A stretch of DNA of 64,000 bases from Betaproteobacteria bacterium GR16-43 (GCA_001953215.1 CP019169.1:3410001-3474000); one strand, 5' to 3'. Counted from the stretch's first letter, positions 26,973 through 36,396 are shown. Translations and numbers: made by a program. The notes: generated by a model from the letters alone, not told the origin.

Positions 26973-27164
26973 ATGAATCTCACCATCGTTGAAGGCAACT
27001 GGCGCCAGCTCAAGGGAATTGCCCTGCAGCAGTGGGGTCGCTTCATCGAGGACGACTTCCTCGTCCTCGAAGGCCGGCAGGAATACTGGGCGGGCGAGAT
27101 GATGGAAGCGCGCGGCATGGCGCTCGACGAGTCTCGACGGCTCCACCGCGGCACGGCCTCCTAG
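26973..27164 (+). CDS. CsbD-like stress-response protein
   Basis: A 63-residue protein matching the CsbD-like pattern (EGNWRQLKGIALQQWGRF followed by DDFLVLEGRQEYWAG). Such proteins are induced by general stress in other bacteria; function unknown. ATG 26973 is preferred (CTGGAG upstream); a GTG at 26952 with AGGAGG at 26934 is an alternative and would add seven residues. Confidence 0.75.
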   Translation: MNLTIVEGNWRQLKGIALQQWGRFIEDDFLVLEGRQEYWAGEMMEARGMALDESRRLHRGTAS

Positions 27165-27195
27165 ACGCGGACTGCCGGTCCCGGTCCAGGAGCGG

Positions 27196-28251
27196 TCATT
27201 CGACGCGCGGCGCGCCTTGCACTTCCTGGTACGTCTGCAGCCGGTTGTAGAGGGTCTTCAGGCAGATGCCGAGCGCCTGCGCCGTGCGCTCCTTGTCGCC
27301 GCGCAGCTGTGACAGCGTCGCCAGGATCAGGTCGCGTTGCGCATCGGCGAGCTTCGTCCCCAGCGCGATGCGAAGCGAATTGTCGTCGACGCGCGTGGCC
27401 GCACGCAGGAATGCTTCCCCCGGAACGACCTCGATGTCGCCGTCGGCCAGGATGAAGGCGCGCTGGATCGCGTTGCGAAGCTCGCGCACGTTGCCCGGCC
27501 AGGGATAGCTGCGCAGCACGGCCAGCGAGCGCGACGACAGGCGGCGATGCGTTCCGGCCTCGCCGTTCAGCTCCGCGAGGAAGTGACGGGCCAGCAATTC
27601 GATGTCGTCCTCGCGATGGCGCAGCGGCGGGACCTCGATCGGGAAAACGTTCAGGCGATAGAGGAGGTCTTCGCGCAGGAGGCCCTGGCGTACCGCGAGT
27701 TCCGGGTCGCGATGGGTTGCGGCGAGGACCCGGACGTCCACGGCGATGTCCGCATCGCCGCCTACGCGGCGGATCTTTCGTTCCTCGAGGGCGCGCAACA
27801 GCACCGCCTGCATCGGCAGCGGCATCTCGGTGATCTCGTCGAGGAAGAGTGTCCCGCCGTGCGCAGTCTCGAAGGATCCCGTGTTGCGCTGCTGCGCGCC
27901 TGTGAAACTGCCGCGTTCGTGCCCGAAGAGCTGCGATTCGAGCAGGGAGGCCGGAATGCCGCCGCAGTTGATCGCGACCATCGGCGTCCCGGCCCTCGGG
28001 CTGCGCTCCGCGAGGGCCTGGGCCACCAGTTCCTTGCCGGTTCCGCTCTCGCCCACGATCAGGACGGTCGCGTCGGTCGGAGCCACATCCTCGATGCGCT
28101 GGTACATGCGCACCATCGCCGCGGACTCACCGACCAGCGGACCGAAACTCGTCTTGCCCGGGCGCGAGGCACGCCGCCGGCGAAGTGCGCCCGGCGTCAG
28201 GGAAGAGGGGGAGCTCGCGGGATAGGCGAGCGGGGTGCGCTCTAGCAACAT
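27196..28251 (-). CDS. Sigma-54-dependent activator lacking a sensory domain
   Basis: A 351-residue bacterial enhancer-binding protein. The AAA+ domain has Walker A GESGTGKE, the sigma-54 contact loop as GSFTGA (GAFTGA variant), Walker B GGTLFLDEI and the arginine-finger region; the C-terminal Fis-type HTH is KERTAQALGICLKTLYNRLQTY. Only about 45 residues precede the AAA+ domain, so no receiver, GAF or PAS input is present. ATG 28251 follows ACGGAGC. It diverges from a paralogous activator that does have a receiver. Control may be by expression level or by a separate partner. Confidence 0.88.
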   Translation of the reverse strand: MLLERTPLAYPASSPSSLTPGALRRRRASRPGKTSFGPLVGESAAMVRMYQRIEDVAPTDATVLIVGESGTGKELVAQALAERSPRAGTPMVAINCGGIPASLLESQLFGHERGSFTGAQQRNTGSFETAHGGTLFLDEITEMPLPMQAVLLRALEERKIRRVGGDADIAVDVRVLAATHRDPELAVRQGLLREDLLYRLNVFPIEVPPLRHREDDIELLARHFLAELNGEAGTHRRLSSRSLAVLRSYPWPGNVRELRNAIQRAFILADGDIEVVPGEAFLRAATRVDDNSLRIALGTKLADAQRDLILATLSQLRGDKERTAQALGICLKTLYNRLQTYQEVQGAPRVE

Positions 28252-28418
28252 GGGTCTGCTCCGTGGGGCAGCTTCGACATTGCAAAAAGTACCGCCTGAG
28301 CCGCGGGCACTCTGTCGGACTCCTCCTCTAAGAATGTAGGACTTTCGCTGACAAACTTTCGGGCCGCAGCGGTTTACGCTGGATCCAGAACAAATTGCCA
28401 ATTCCGGAGGATCCGAGC

Positions 28419-29786
28419 ATGCCCCACGCACTCATCGTCGAGGACGACGTTCCCGCCCGGGAAGCGCTCGAAGGGCTCGTGGGCACTTCCGGCTTCACGA
28501 CCGCGTCGGCCGGCACCCTGCGGGAAGCGCGCATCCAGCTCACGCGCCAGCAACCCGACGTCATCCTCACGGACCTCAAGCTCCCGGATGGAAGCGGCAT
28601 GCAACTGCTGGAAGACATCGACGCGGGCGCCGGTACCCAATTCGTGCTGATCACCGGCTACGCGAGCGTCGAGACCGCGATCCAGGCGCTGCGCCGAGGT
28701 GCCACCGATTACCTCACAAAGCCCGTCGATTTTGCGCGCTTGCAGGCCGTCCTCGCGCGGGTGCCGCGCCGGAATGGCGGCAGCGTCGAGATCGGCAGGC
28801 TGCGCGACGAACTCAAGACGTCGGGTCGCTTCGGCAGCCTGGTCGGCCGCTCTCCTGCGATGCAACGCGTCTACGACCAGATCGCACGCGTCGCCCCGAC
28901 GGAAGCGACCGTCTTCCTCACGGGTGAAAGCGGGACGGGCAAGGAGCTCGTGGCCCGCACCGTGCACGACCTTTCCCGCCGCCGCGACCAGCCTTTCCTC
29001 GCGATCAACTGCGGCGCCATCTCGCCCAACCTGATCGAGAGCGAGATGTTCGGCCACGAGCGCGGCAGTTTCACCGGGGCCGACCGGGTGCACCGCGGAT
29101 ACTTCGAACAGGCGAACGGCGGAACGCTGTTCCTGGACGAAATCACCGAGATGCCGCTGGAGCTGCAGGTGCGCCTGCTGCGAGTCCTCGAGACGCGGCA
29201 ACTCATGCGCATCGGCATGGCCCTGCCGATCGACATCGACGTGCGCATCGTGGCGGCCACCAACCGCGATCCACGCGCGGCCGTGGAGGCGGGCAAGCTG
29301 CGCACCGACCTGTTCCATCGCCTGCACGTCTTCCCGATCGACATCCCGCCATTGCGCGCGCGCGACGGCGACGTGAGCCTCATCGCCCAGGCACTGGTCG
29401 AACAGATCAACAAGGAGCAGGGCACGCGCCGCACGGTGTCGGAGGAAACGCTGGCACAGCTCGAGAAGCACCCCTGGCCCGGCAACGTGCGCGAGTTGCG
29501 CAACTACATCCAGCGCCTCGCGATCCTCGGCCAGCTGGACACGACGAATCCCGCGCCGCTCGACGGCGGGCGCCCGGCCACCTCGGTGTCGCCGACGCCC
29601 TCGATCGTGCTGCCGCTGGGCACGCCGCTCAATGTGGCCGACCGTCACCTCATCGTCTCGACGCTGCAGTACTGCGGGGGCGACAAGAAGCGCGCCGCCG
29701 GCATGCTCGGGATCTGCGTGAAGACGCTCTACAACCGGCTCAAGGAATACGGACCGCATCCCGAAGCGACGGCGAGGATGCAATGA
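28419..29786 (+). CDS. Sigma-54-dependent response regulator (NtrC family)
   Basis: A 455-residue regulator. Receiver domain residues 1-115 (acidic pair VEDD, phospho-acceptor aspartate in DVILTDLKLPDGSG, conserved lysine in YLTKPVD), AAA+ domain about 140-380 (GESGTGKE, GSFTGA, GGTLFLDEI) and Fis HTH at the end (KKRAAGMLGICVKTLYNRLKEY). No histidine kinase gene is adjacent, so it is an orphan. ATG 28419 follows CCGGAGG. Its last codons overlap a proline-rich small gene. Confidence 0.9.
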   Translation: MPHALIVEDDVPAREALEGLVGTSGFTTASAGTLREARIQLTRQQPDVILTDLKLPDGSGMQLLEDIDAGAGTQFVLITGYASVETAIQALRRGATDYLTKPVDFARLQAVLARVPRRNGGSVEIGRLRDELKTSGRFGSLVGRSPAMQRVYDQIARVAPTEATVFLTGESGTGKELVARTVHDLSRRRDQPFLAINCGAISPNLIESEMFGHERGSFTGADRVHRGYFEQANGGTLFLDEITEMPLELQVRLLRVLETRQLMRIGMALPIDIDVRIVAATNRDPRAAVEAGKLRTDLFHRLHVFPIDIPPLRARDGDVSLIAQALVEQINKEQGTRRTVSEETLAQLEKHPWPGNVRELRNYIQRLAILGQLDTTNPAPLDGGRPATSVSPTPSIVLPLGTPLNVADRHLIVSTLQYCGGDKKRAAGMLGICVKTLYNRLKEYGPHPEATARMQ

Positions 29787-29986
29787 ACCCGGCGATCGGG
29801 TTTGCGATGCGCGTGCATGCTCCCGAGCCCACGCCATCGGGCGGGCACGACCTGCCCGACGGAGGGCCCGACCTCGTCCCGGTGATTCCTCCGGATCCGG
29901 CGCATCCCCCGACGCCACCGATCCAGGAGCCGCCCGATGGACCGCTGCCGGGAAAACGCAAGCTGTTGCGAAGGACGCAAGATTGA
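29783..29986 (+). CDS. Small proline-rich protein coupled to the response regulator
   Basis: A 67-residue reading frame whose ATG overlaps the response regulator stop (ATGA) and which ends 12 bases before a terminator. It is rich in proline, glycine and aspartate (PTPSGGHDLPDGGPDLVPVIPPDP) with a basic tail (GKRKLLRRTQD) and no hydrophobic segment, so it should be disordered. Reality is supported by coupling and position; function unknown. Confidence 0.5.
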   Translation: MNPAIGFAMRVHAPEPTPSGGHDLPDGGPDLVPVIPPDPAHPPTPPIQEPPDGPLPGKRKLLRRTQD

Positions 29987-29998
29987 TTCGTGGGGTTG

Positions 29999-30024
29999 GG
30001 GGCTCGTTCCGGGCCCCTTTTTTT
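29999..30024 (+). terminator. Rho-independent terminator after the response regulator operon
   Basis: GGGGCTC-GTTCC-GGGCCCC hairpin followed by seven T. The rest of the 29987-30300 gap shows no further gene; it should hold the promoter of the following binding-protein gene, which I could not place. Confidence 0.8.
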
Positions 30025-30300
30025 CGGTGCGCGGCGGCGTCGAAAGGCAAGCGCAAGGGAAGGATCGCGGTGGCCGCGCCGATTGTGCGGGCGGAGGCGG
30101 GCGGCGCCGTCCGATTCGGGGAGTCTTAACATTCGCAATGTCCCTGGCCCGGTGACGCCTCCCGGCGACAAAGGTTGGCGATATTCCCCGGACGGTGCCA
30201 GAATGGCCCGGCAATTGGATGAATAGGCCCGGCAGTACACAGGGCTTCGGCGCGCACGCGCTAGAACAATCAGGGACCAATTGACGATAGGGAGGCTTCC

Positions 30301-31422
30301 ATGCGGAAGCTCGTGATGCTGGCTTCGGCCGGCATGTTGTTGCTTGCAATGCAGTCGCACGCCCAGATCAAGCTCGGCATCTCCGGCCCGCTGGAAGGCA
30401 GCAACGCGGGTTCGATGCTCGAGGTGGTGAAGGGCGCCGAAATCTACATCGACAAGGTCAACAGCGACGGCGGGGTCCACGGCCAGAAGATCCGCCTCAT
30501 CGCGCGCAACGACAACTTCGAGGTCGACAAGACCGTTGCTGTCGTGAAGCAGTTGATCGAGCAGGACAACGTCACGGCGCTGATGCTCGTGCGCGGAACG
30601 CCGCACAACCAGGCGATCCTCCCGCTCATCACCGACGCGCACGTCCCGCTGATCGGTCCCTCGACCGGCGCGATGGTCTTCCACCGTCCGGTCCAGAAGT
30701 ACGTCTTCAACGTGCGCACCGCCTACCAGCTCGAGGCGGAAAAGCTCGTGCGCCTGCTGAAGACCTCGGGGCTCGAACGCATTGCCGTGCTGCACGTGAA
30801 CGATGCTTTCGGCCTGGACGTGCTCACCGGACTGAAGAGCGGCTTCATCGACCAGAACCTGCGGCCGACCATCGTGCAGGCCTTCGACCGCGTCCTCGCG
30901 GCCAAGGACAGCACCGAGTTCATGAACCAGCTCCTCACGTCGCTCCTGCAGGGGGACCCGCAGGTGATCGTGGTCGTGGGGGCGGGGCTCGCGGTGAAGA
31001 ATGCCGTGATCGCGATCCGCAACGCGGGCTCCCAGGCCAAGATCGCCACGCTCTCCAACAACGCCTCGACCGCCTTCATCAAGCTCCTGGACAAGAACGC
31101 GCGCGGCGTGATCGTGAGCCAGGTATTCCCGGACGAGAAGAGCCTCACCAGCCCCTTCGTGCGCGAGGCGCAGATGATCGCCTTCACGAAGAAGGTGACG
31201 TTGACGCCCGGGATGATGGAGGGCTTCGCCGCGGCCAAGGTGACCGTGAAAGCCCTGAAGGATGCCGGCCCGAATCCGTCGCGAGACTCGGTGGTGAGGG
31301 CGCTCGAGAACCTGCGCAGCTTCGACATGGGCGACCTCGTGATCAGCTATTCGCCCTCCGACCATACGGGGCTGGAGATCACCGACCTTTCGATGATTTC
31401 CGCCAAGGGTTTCCTGCGCTGA
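30301..31422 (+). CDS. ABC transporter substrate-binding protein, LivK-like (orphan 1)
   Basis: A 373-residue periplasmic binding protein of the branched-chain amino acid/amide type: signal peptide LVMLASAGMLLLAMQSHAQ, then ISGPLEGSNAGSMLEVVKGAEIYIDKVN and DNFEVDKTVAVVKQLIEQD, typical of periplasmic-binding fold type I. No permease or ATPase gene is near, so it may serve a distant transporter or act as a sensor ligand binder. Starts at ATG 30301 after GGGAGGC. A second orphan of this type lies at 35147. Confidence 0.87.
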   Translation: MRKLVMLASAGMLLLAMQSHAQIKLGISGPLEGSNAGSMLEVVKGAEIYIDKVNSDGGVHGQKIRLIARNDNFEVDKTVAVVKQLIEQDNVTALMLVRGTPHNQAILPLITDAHVPLIGPSTGAMVFHRPVQKYVFNVRTAYQLEAEKLVRLLKTSGLERIAVLHVNDAFGLDVLTGLKSGFIDQNLRPTIVQAFDRVLAAKDSTEFMNQLLTSLLQGDPQVIVVVGAGLAVKNAVIAIRNAGSQAKIATLSNNASTAFIKLLDKNARGVIVSQVFPDEKSLTSPFVREAQMIAFTKKVTLTPGMMEGFAAAKVTVKALKDAGPNPSRDSVVRALENLRSFDMGDLVISYSPSDHTGLEITDLSMISAKGFLR

Positions 31423-31533
31423 GCCCCGGATCTTTCGCGGGCTGGATTCTTACAGACGCAATCTTGCGGCGTGGCCCGATGGCCCGGGCGACCCTAGAAT
31501 CATCCTCACAAGAGCCAAGGGAGGCCTCGTTTG

Positions 31534-32238
31534 ATGGATGATTCAACGGTCTTGGACGCGCAGGTCAGCGAGCGATTCGGTGGCGTTGCGCGCGTGAGCT
31601 CCAAGGGAGCGCTCGCGACTTTGGGTTCGCTCGCCGATGCGACGATCGAGGTCGCGGTGAACGGCACCATGCAGCGGCTTTCCGTGGCGAGCGCCGCCTC
31701 GATCGCTTCGGCGATCAGCTCGGCCATCGAGCACATCCGCCGGGAGAATCCCGCCCTGCTGGACGAGAACGCGCCGACGGCGGCCGAGATCGACCTCGTG
31801 GCCAAGGTACTCGAGTGGGCGCGCATCCTGCAGGCCGAGGGGAGGGCGCTCGACACGATCACGCATTCGGGGATCGAGCGGTCCTTGCTCCTGCGGCGCC
31901 TTCGCAGCGGCCGCCCGGCGTTGAAGGCAGCCCCGCCGACCTCGTTCGGCCAACCCTGGTACGACGTCCTCGAAGCGGACAAGTCCAAGGTCCACTCGGT
32001 CGCCTGCGACGGCAAGGTCACGACGCTGGCCGAGTTGCTCGGCACGCTCGACGCTTCCGCCACCGCCCGCAACCAGTTCCTCGTGCAGATCAACGGCTGC
32101 CACTGGAACGTGCTGAAGACCGTCGAGTTCGGCGCGCGCTTCGTGGTGGCATTCCAGGGACATGCGCAGCTCTTCGGCCTGGTGAAGGGCCCGGAAGGCT
32201 GGCTCCTGCGGAAGATCGATACGCCGAACCCCGCCTGA
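31534..32238 (+). CDS. Hypothetical protein
   Basis: An unrecognised 234-residue soluble protein. An N-terminal segment rich in small residues (DATIEVAVNGTMQRLSVASAASIASAISSAIEHI) is followed by a helical middle and a beta-rich C-terminal part (NQFLVQINGCHWNVLKTVEFGARFVVAFQGHAQLFGLVKG). No signal peptide or motif. ATG 31534 has AAGGGAGG at nine bases. Codon use matches neighbours, so the gene is probably real. Confidence 0.6.
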   Translation: MDDSTVLDAQVSERFGGVARVSSKGALATLGSLADATIEVAVNGTMQRLSVASAASIASAISSAIEHIRRENPALLDENAPTAAEIDLVAKVLEWARILQAEGRALDTITHSGIERSLLLRRLRSGRPALKAAPPTSFGQPWYDVLEADKSKVHSVACDGKVTTLAELLGTLDASATARNQFLVQINGCHWNVLKTVEFGARFVVAFQGHAQLFGLVKGPEGWLLRKIDTPNPA

Positions 32239-32278
32239 ATCGGGGAGGGTGGCCGGGCGCGGCCGGTCCTTGCCGCCC

Positions 32279-32839
32279 TCAGCAATGCCCTTCGTAGAAG
32301 CGCGACGGGCACACCGACTCGTACGTTTCATTTCCGCCGATCTGCACCACTTCGCCCTCGAAGACCCGCTGGCCACGCTCGTCGTGCCGGATGACCATCG
32401 ACGCCTTCTTCCCGCAGCGGCACACGGTCTTGATCTCCTCGAGCGCGTCGGCCAGGGCGAGCAACTCCAGCGCGCCCGGGAAACCCACTCCGCGAAAGTC
32501 GGTGCGCAACCCGTAGCAGATCACCGGCACGTGCTTCTGGTGGGCGAGGCGGTGGAGCTCGCGGACCTGCTCGGGCGCCAGGAACTGCGCCTCGTCGACC
32601 AGGATGCAGCCCGGACGCGCCTCGAAAGCGTCGGCGAAGGATGTGCTTGGTGAAAAGACCCGTGCCGGGCGCTTCACGCCCAGGCGCGACGACACGATGC
32701 CATCGCCGGCGCGATGGTCGACTTCCGCCGTGTAGATGATCGTCTCGCGGCCGCGTTCCTCATAGTTGTGGGCGACCTGCAGCAGGTTGGTGGACTTGCC
32801 CGCGTTCATCGCGGCGTAGCGGAAATAGAGCTTGGACAT
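32279..32839 (-). CDS. tdk: Thymidine kinase
   Basis: A 186-residue class II thymidine kinase (thymidine to dTMP, salvage). The P-loop reads AAMNAGKSTNLLQ, the Walker B/catalytic segment is CILVDEAQFL, the lasso region is CYGLRTDFRG and a zinc site is formed by CRCGKKA with the C-terminal CPSRFYEGHC cysteines. Complete and of normal length. Confidence 0.93.
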   Translation of the reverse strand: MSKLYFRYAAMNAGKSTNLLQVAHNYEERGRETIIYTAEVDHRAGDGIVSSRLGVKRPARVFSPSTSFADAFEARPGCILVDEAQFLAPEQVRELHRLAHQKHVPVICYGLRTDFRGVGFPGALELLALADALEEIKTVCRCGKKASMVIRHDERGQRVFEGEVVQIGGNETYESVCPSRFYEGHC

Positions 32840-32925
32840 GGCGAGCGATCGCGTGAGTGCGGGCGATTATCGCAGGCCGCGAGGCGAGCGGAGAACTGGA
32901 AGCCACGACTCGATCGGTGCGTCGC

Positions 32926-34956
32926 CTATTGCCAGGAAAGCGAAAGGTCCTTGACCACGGTGCCGAGCAACGCCTTGGCGCCCACGCAGCGGCCCTTGTA
33001 GATCACGCGAGCGACGATCTCGAGGCGCCAAGTCTCGGCCGCACGCGTGGAGCCCACGGTGAAGACCTGCACGAGCGCCGGCTCGTCGGTCGCCTGCGGC
33101 GGGACGTTGCCGCCGGAGATCTGCTGGTCCCAAAGGCTCAGGCGCCCGTTGTTGTAGGTGTCCGAGTCGTACAAGAGCAGGTCGCCCGCGGGCCCCTTCA
33201 GGGTCACGCGGACCGCGCCGCGCATCTGGAACTTGCTGCAGTTCGTGAAGTTCCTCGACGCGTTCAGGGAAAGCCACATGCGCAGCCGCATCGTGCGCGC
33301 CTCGCTGCCGGTGTAGGTGAAGAGGGGGCACGACATGACGGCCGACACCTCCCGCTGCTCGAAGGATCCGCCCTGGAGGATCTGCGTGCCCTCGACCGTG
33401 GCCGCCGCGAGGAAATACGCCCGCGCCTCGTCCTGCGTGAGCACGGGCTTGTCCATGCGGTCGGTCGTGAGCCGTCCGGAGCTGAATTTGTCGACGCCGC
33501 CGAGCGGCGAAACCGTCCACGCGCCCACCGTGTCCTTCGTGACCTGCGGGGGCGTGTAGAGGCGCGAGACGTCCAGCGCGTGGCCGGCGCTGAAGTTCGG
33601 CCAATCGAGGCCCATCGCGGTGAAGTCCTGGGGGTTCAGGAGGATCTGGTTGAAAGGCTTGCCGTCCGTGAGCGGCAGCGCCGGACCGCGGATGTCGAGC
33701 CAGCTCCAGTAGTACCGGACCAGGCGCAGCCGTGAATTCTCCGGCTTGTCGAGGACCGCGTAACCGTCCTTACCGCCCTTGAACGCGGGCATGATCGCGC
33801 CGCTCGCGCCAAGCACGCGGCCCTTCTGCCCCCCACCGGCCCAGGGCGCGAGCTCCGGCCCCTGTCCGTTGACGACATCCGACTCGCGGCAGACCAGGTG
33901 CACGTAGATGCCGAAGGTGCGGTTCGCGGCGTCGGTGTTCGCGAGTCCCCTTTTCTGGGGATCGGGGAAATTTCGCATGTCGCGGAAGGTCTCGACCAGG
34001 CGCCGGCTGATGAGCTCCGAGCGCAGCAGGATCTTTGCCGCGTCCGGGGGAACGCCGATGCCGGCAAGCAGGACGGGGGACCCGTCGGCGCCGGGACGCG
34101 TCGTCGTCTTGCGCACCGGTGTCGGCGAGCACCAGTCGCCTTGCGAGAACACCAGTTTCTCGACGCAGGCCAGGAACAGGTCGATCTCGGGCTGGAGGGT
34201 GTTCGCGACGAAGTCCTGCGCGAGCCATTGGCGCGCGCTCTCGGGCACCTCGCCAGAGGGGCTCCCGTACGTCTTTGCGGTCATCACGAGGTAGGCCGCC
34301 TGCATCTGCACCGAAACCGCATACAGGAAACGCTGCTCGAGGCTCTCGTAGAAACCGAAGAGGCCAGGGCTCCAGGTCCGGCCCGCCATCTGGGCCACGT
34401 AGAGGTTGGTCCACGCGCGCAGCGTTCCATCGTCGTTCGAGGTCCCGACAAGCCCGTTGCCGATCTCGACGATCGCCTTGGGGATGTCCCACGTGGTGAT
34501 CACGTTGCGCGTGAACTCCTCGACGGCCTCCGGAGGCAACGGCTCGTTCTGCTTGCGCCGCCGCCCCCAGTCGGCGAGGCTCACGATCGGCGAGACCGCC
34601 GCCGCCGCCGCGGCAGCCGCAGCCGCAATCAGCGGCTGCCGGGAGCCACCGGTGTGGGTCTGGATATTGGCGATCGCCGCCTTGAGGGCGTTTTCCTGTG
34701 TGCCCTTCTGGATCTCGAGCCCAACGATGGCGAGCTGCTGGGCGAGGGCCGCGATGCGGGTGTTGATCTGTTCGATGTCGCGCGCCACGCCATCGAGCCG
34801 CGAGAGGATCTTGTCCAGCTTCTCGAGGGCCTCCTTCGAGGGATTGGGGACGCCTACGGCCTCGAGGAAGGTCGTGAAAGCAATGCCGCCGGCGGTGCCG
34901 ACCACGCCGCTTGCGAAGCTGCTGCCTGCCCACACCATGACCGATGTCGCCGACAT
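32926..34956 (-). CDS. Large unrecognised protein with coiled-coil and hydrophobic N-terminal region
   Basis: A 676-residue protein I do not recognise. Near the N-terminus is a glycine-rich hydrophobic segment (SSFASGVVGTAGGIAFTTFL), then a predicted coiled coil (ALEKLDKILSRLDGVARDIEQ and onward to residue ~85), a run of ten alanines near residue 117, and a long C-terminal region of mixed structure with repeated aromatic and tryptophan residues. The layout, helical bundle with an embedded hydrophobic hairpin followed by a beta-rich part, recalls alpha-helical pore-forming toxins, but no family motif proves it. No signal peptide. ATG 34956 has GGGAG seven bases upstream; ATG 35016 with GGAG is an alternative. 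It is a single gene with its own AT-rich upstream region. Confidence 0.6.
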   Translation of the reverse strand: MSATSVMVWAGSSFASGVVGTAGGIAFTTFLEAVGVPNPSKEALEKLDKILSRLDGVARDIEQINTRIAALAQQLAIVGLEIQKGTQENALKAAIANIQTHTGGSRQPLIAAAAAAAAAAVSPIVSLADWGRRRKQNEPLPPEAVEEFTRNVITTWDIPKAIVEIGNGLVGTSNDDGTLRAWTNLYVAQMAGRTWSPGLFGFYESLEQRFLYAVSVQMQAAYLVMTAKTYGSPSGEVPESARQWLAQDFVANTLQPEIDLFLACVEKLVFSQGDWCSPTPVRKTTTRPGADGSPVLLAGIGVPPDAAKILLRSELISRRLVETFRDMRNFPDPQKRGLANTDAANRTFGIYVHLVCRESDVVNGQGPELAPWAGGGQKGRVLGASGAIMPAFKGGKDGYAVLDKPENSRLRLVRYYWSWLDIRGPALPLTDGKPFNQILLNPQDFTAMGLDWPNFSAGHALDVSRLYTPPQVTKDTVGAWTVSPLGGVDKFSSGRLTTDRMDKPVLTQDEARAYFLAAATVEGTQILQGGSFEQREVSAVMSCPLFTYTGSEARTMRLRMWLSLNASRNFTNCSKFQMRGAVRVTLKGPAGDLLLYDSDTYNNGRLSLWDQQISGGNVPPQATDEPALVQVFTVGSTRAAETWRLEIVARVIYKGRCVGAKALLGTVVKDLSLSWQ

Positions 34957-35101
34957 TGCATCGCTCCCCGGGCCTTCATGGCCCTTGTTGTGGGGCGGAT
35001 TGTATCCATACGCCATTGGGCTCCGGTACGTCCCAAGAGGGGTACAACCTTTGGCCGTGTTGCTCGGTGGCCGGGCAAACGACTAGCCATCATTGATATT
35101 A

Positions 35102-35117
35102 CATAATACAAATTATG
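35102..35117. promoter_or_regulatory. AT-rich inverted repeat upstream of the large unknown gene
   Basis: CATAAT-ACAA-ATTATG perfect inverted repeat in a markedly AT-rich patch (about 35085-35125) of an otherwise GC-rich window, between the binding-protein stop and the 676-residue gene read leftwards. It may be an operator or promoter element; no protein can be named. Confidence 0.35.
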
Positions 35118-35146
35118 CGAGATATGAAGCAGGCAGCTTTCCCGGG

Positions 35147-36271
35147 TCAACGCAGGAGTTTTCCGCCCTTGCCGATCAGCGTGATGTCGACGTACTTCGA
35201 GCCGTTGTGGTCCGTCGACGTGAACGCATACCGGTACCCACCCAGATTCTGCTCACCGGTGTTGTCGAGCACCCGCACCAGCGACTCGCGAGTCAAACCT
35301 CGTCCGCCGGTGCGCAGGGAATCGACCAACATGCGCGCTGAGAGGTAGCCCTCCATTCCGGCCACCGAGATGTCCTTCACGCCCATGGCCTTCATCACGT
35401 CCTGGTATTCGGCCACGATCTTGATGCTGCGGTCCCAAGGATACGGGACGGTCTGCGCGATGATGATTCCGCGCACCTTTTCCTGCAGTTCCTTGTACAG
35501 GAGGTCGGAGCTCAGGACCGAGAGGCCGAGCAGCGTGGCCTTGTCGTCCAGCGCGCGGTAGGCGGCGACGATCTTGGGGGCCGTTCCGGAAACGCTCACG
35601 AGGATCACGGCCTGCGGCTTCGCCTTGGCGACGATGCTCGCGGCCGCCGGCGCATCCTCGCCGCTTTCCGCGACCTCGGCCTTCGCGATGACCTGCAGGT
35701 TCTTCGCGGCCATCGCGGCCTCGGCGGCGCCCAGGTTCTCCTTCCCGAACCCGCTCCTCAGGTAGATGATCCCGACCCGCGAGATGCCGACGGCCGCCAG
35801 GTGCGCGGCAAGCTTCTCCAGCTCGTCGCCGTAGCTCGCCTTGTAGTGGTACAGGTACGGGTGGTGCTTGCGCAGCGACATCGAGCCGGAGGTGATGCCG
35901 AAGAGCGGCACCTTGTTCTCCTGCAGGTACGGCAGCACGGCGGTCACGTTGGAAGTGCCGGACATCATGAAGATGCCCATCACCTTGTCTTTCTCGACCA
36001 GCTGGGCGATGTTCGCGACCGTCGTGTCCTTGTCGCCCTTGTTGTCGAGGCTGATCACGCGGATCTTGCGGCCGTTCACGCCGCCCTTCCCGTTCACATG
36101 CCGGATATAGGCGTCGGAGGCTTCCTTCAGCAACTTCTGGCGCGGCGACGCGGGACCGGACAGGTCCACGCTCTGGCCGAGCAGGATTTCGTTGGGGGAC
36201 GGCGCCTGGGCGAGCGCAGCCGTAGAGAACGCGACGGCGAACGCCGCCGCGGCAATTTGGATCAGCCGCAT
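35147..36271 (-). CDS. ABC transporter substrate-binding protein, LivK-like (orphan 2)
   Basis: A 374-residue periplasmic binding protein: signal peptide RLIQIAAAAFAVAFSTAALAQ, then ILLGQSVDLSGPASPRQKLLKEASDAYI and DNKGDKDTTVANIAQLVEKD, the pattern of type I periplasmic binding proteins. Like the one at 30301 it has no transporter genes beside it. Start at ATG 36271 with GGGAGACTCAAG. Ligand unknown. Confidence 0.87.
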   Translation of the reverse strand: MRLIQIAAAAFAVAFSTAALAQAPSPNEILLGQSVDLSGPASPRQKLLKEASDAYIRHVNGKGGVNGRKIRVISLDNKGDKDTTVANIAQLVEKDKVMGIFMMSGTSNVTAVLPYLQENKVPLFGITSGSMSLRKHHPYLYHYKASYGDELEKLAAHLAAVGISRVGIIYLRSGFGKENLGAAEAAMAAKNLQVIAKAEVAESGEDAPAAASIVAKAKPQAVILVSVSGTAPKIVAAYRALDDKATLLGLSVLSSDLLYKELQEKVRGIIIAQTVPYPWDRSIKIVAEYQDVMKAMGVKDISVAGMEGYLSARMLVDSLRTGGRGLTRESLVRVLDNTGEQNLGGYRYAFTSTDHNGSKYVDITLIGKGGKLLR

Positions 36272-36396
36272 CTTGAGTCTCCCTGATTGAGCCCTGTTCA
36301 CCGGGCTATGTGAACCATTGTACCGACGGCGACGGCGCGGCCGCGACAGGCGTAGTCTTACCGCCAGATTCCTCCAGGACGAAACATCACAAGAAG

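Noticed and set aside
28252-28418. Sigma-54 promoter between the two activator genes
   Set aside because: A GG...GC pair exists but the spacing is not the ten bases required, so I do not call it.
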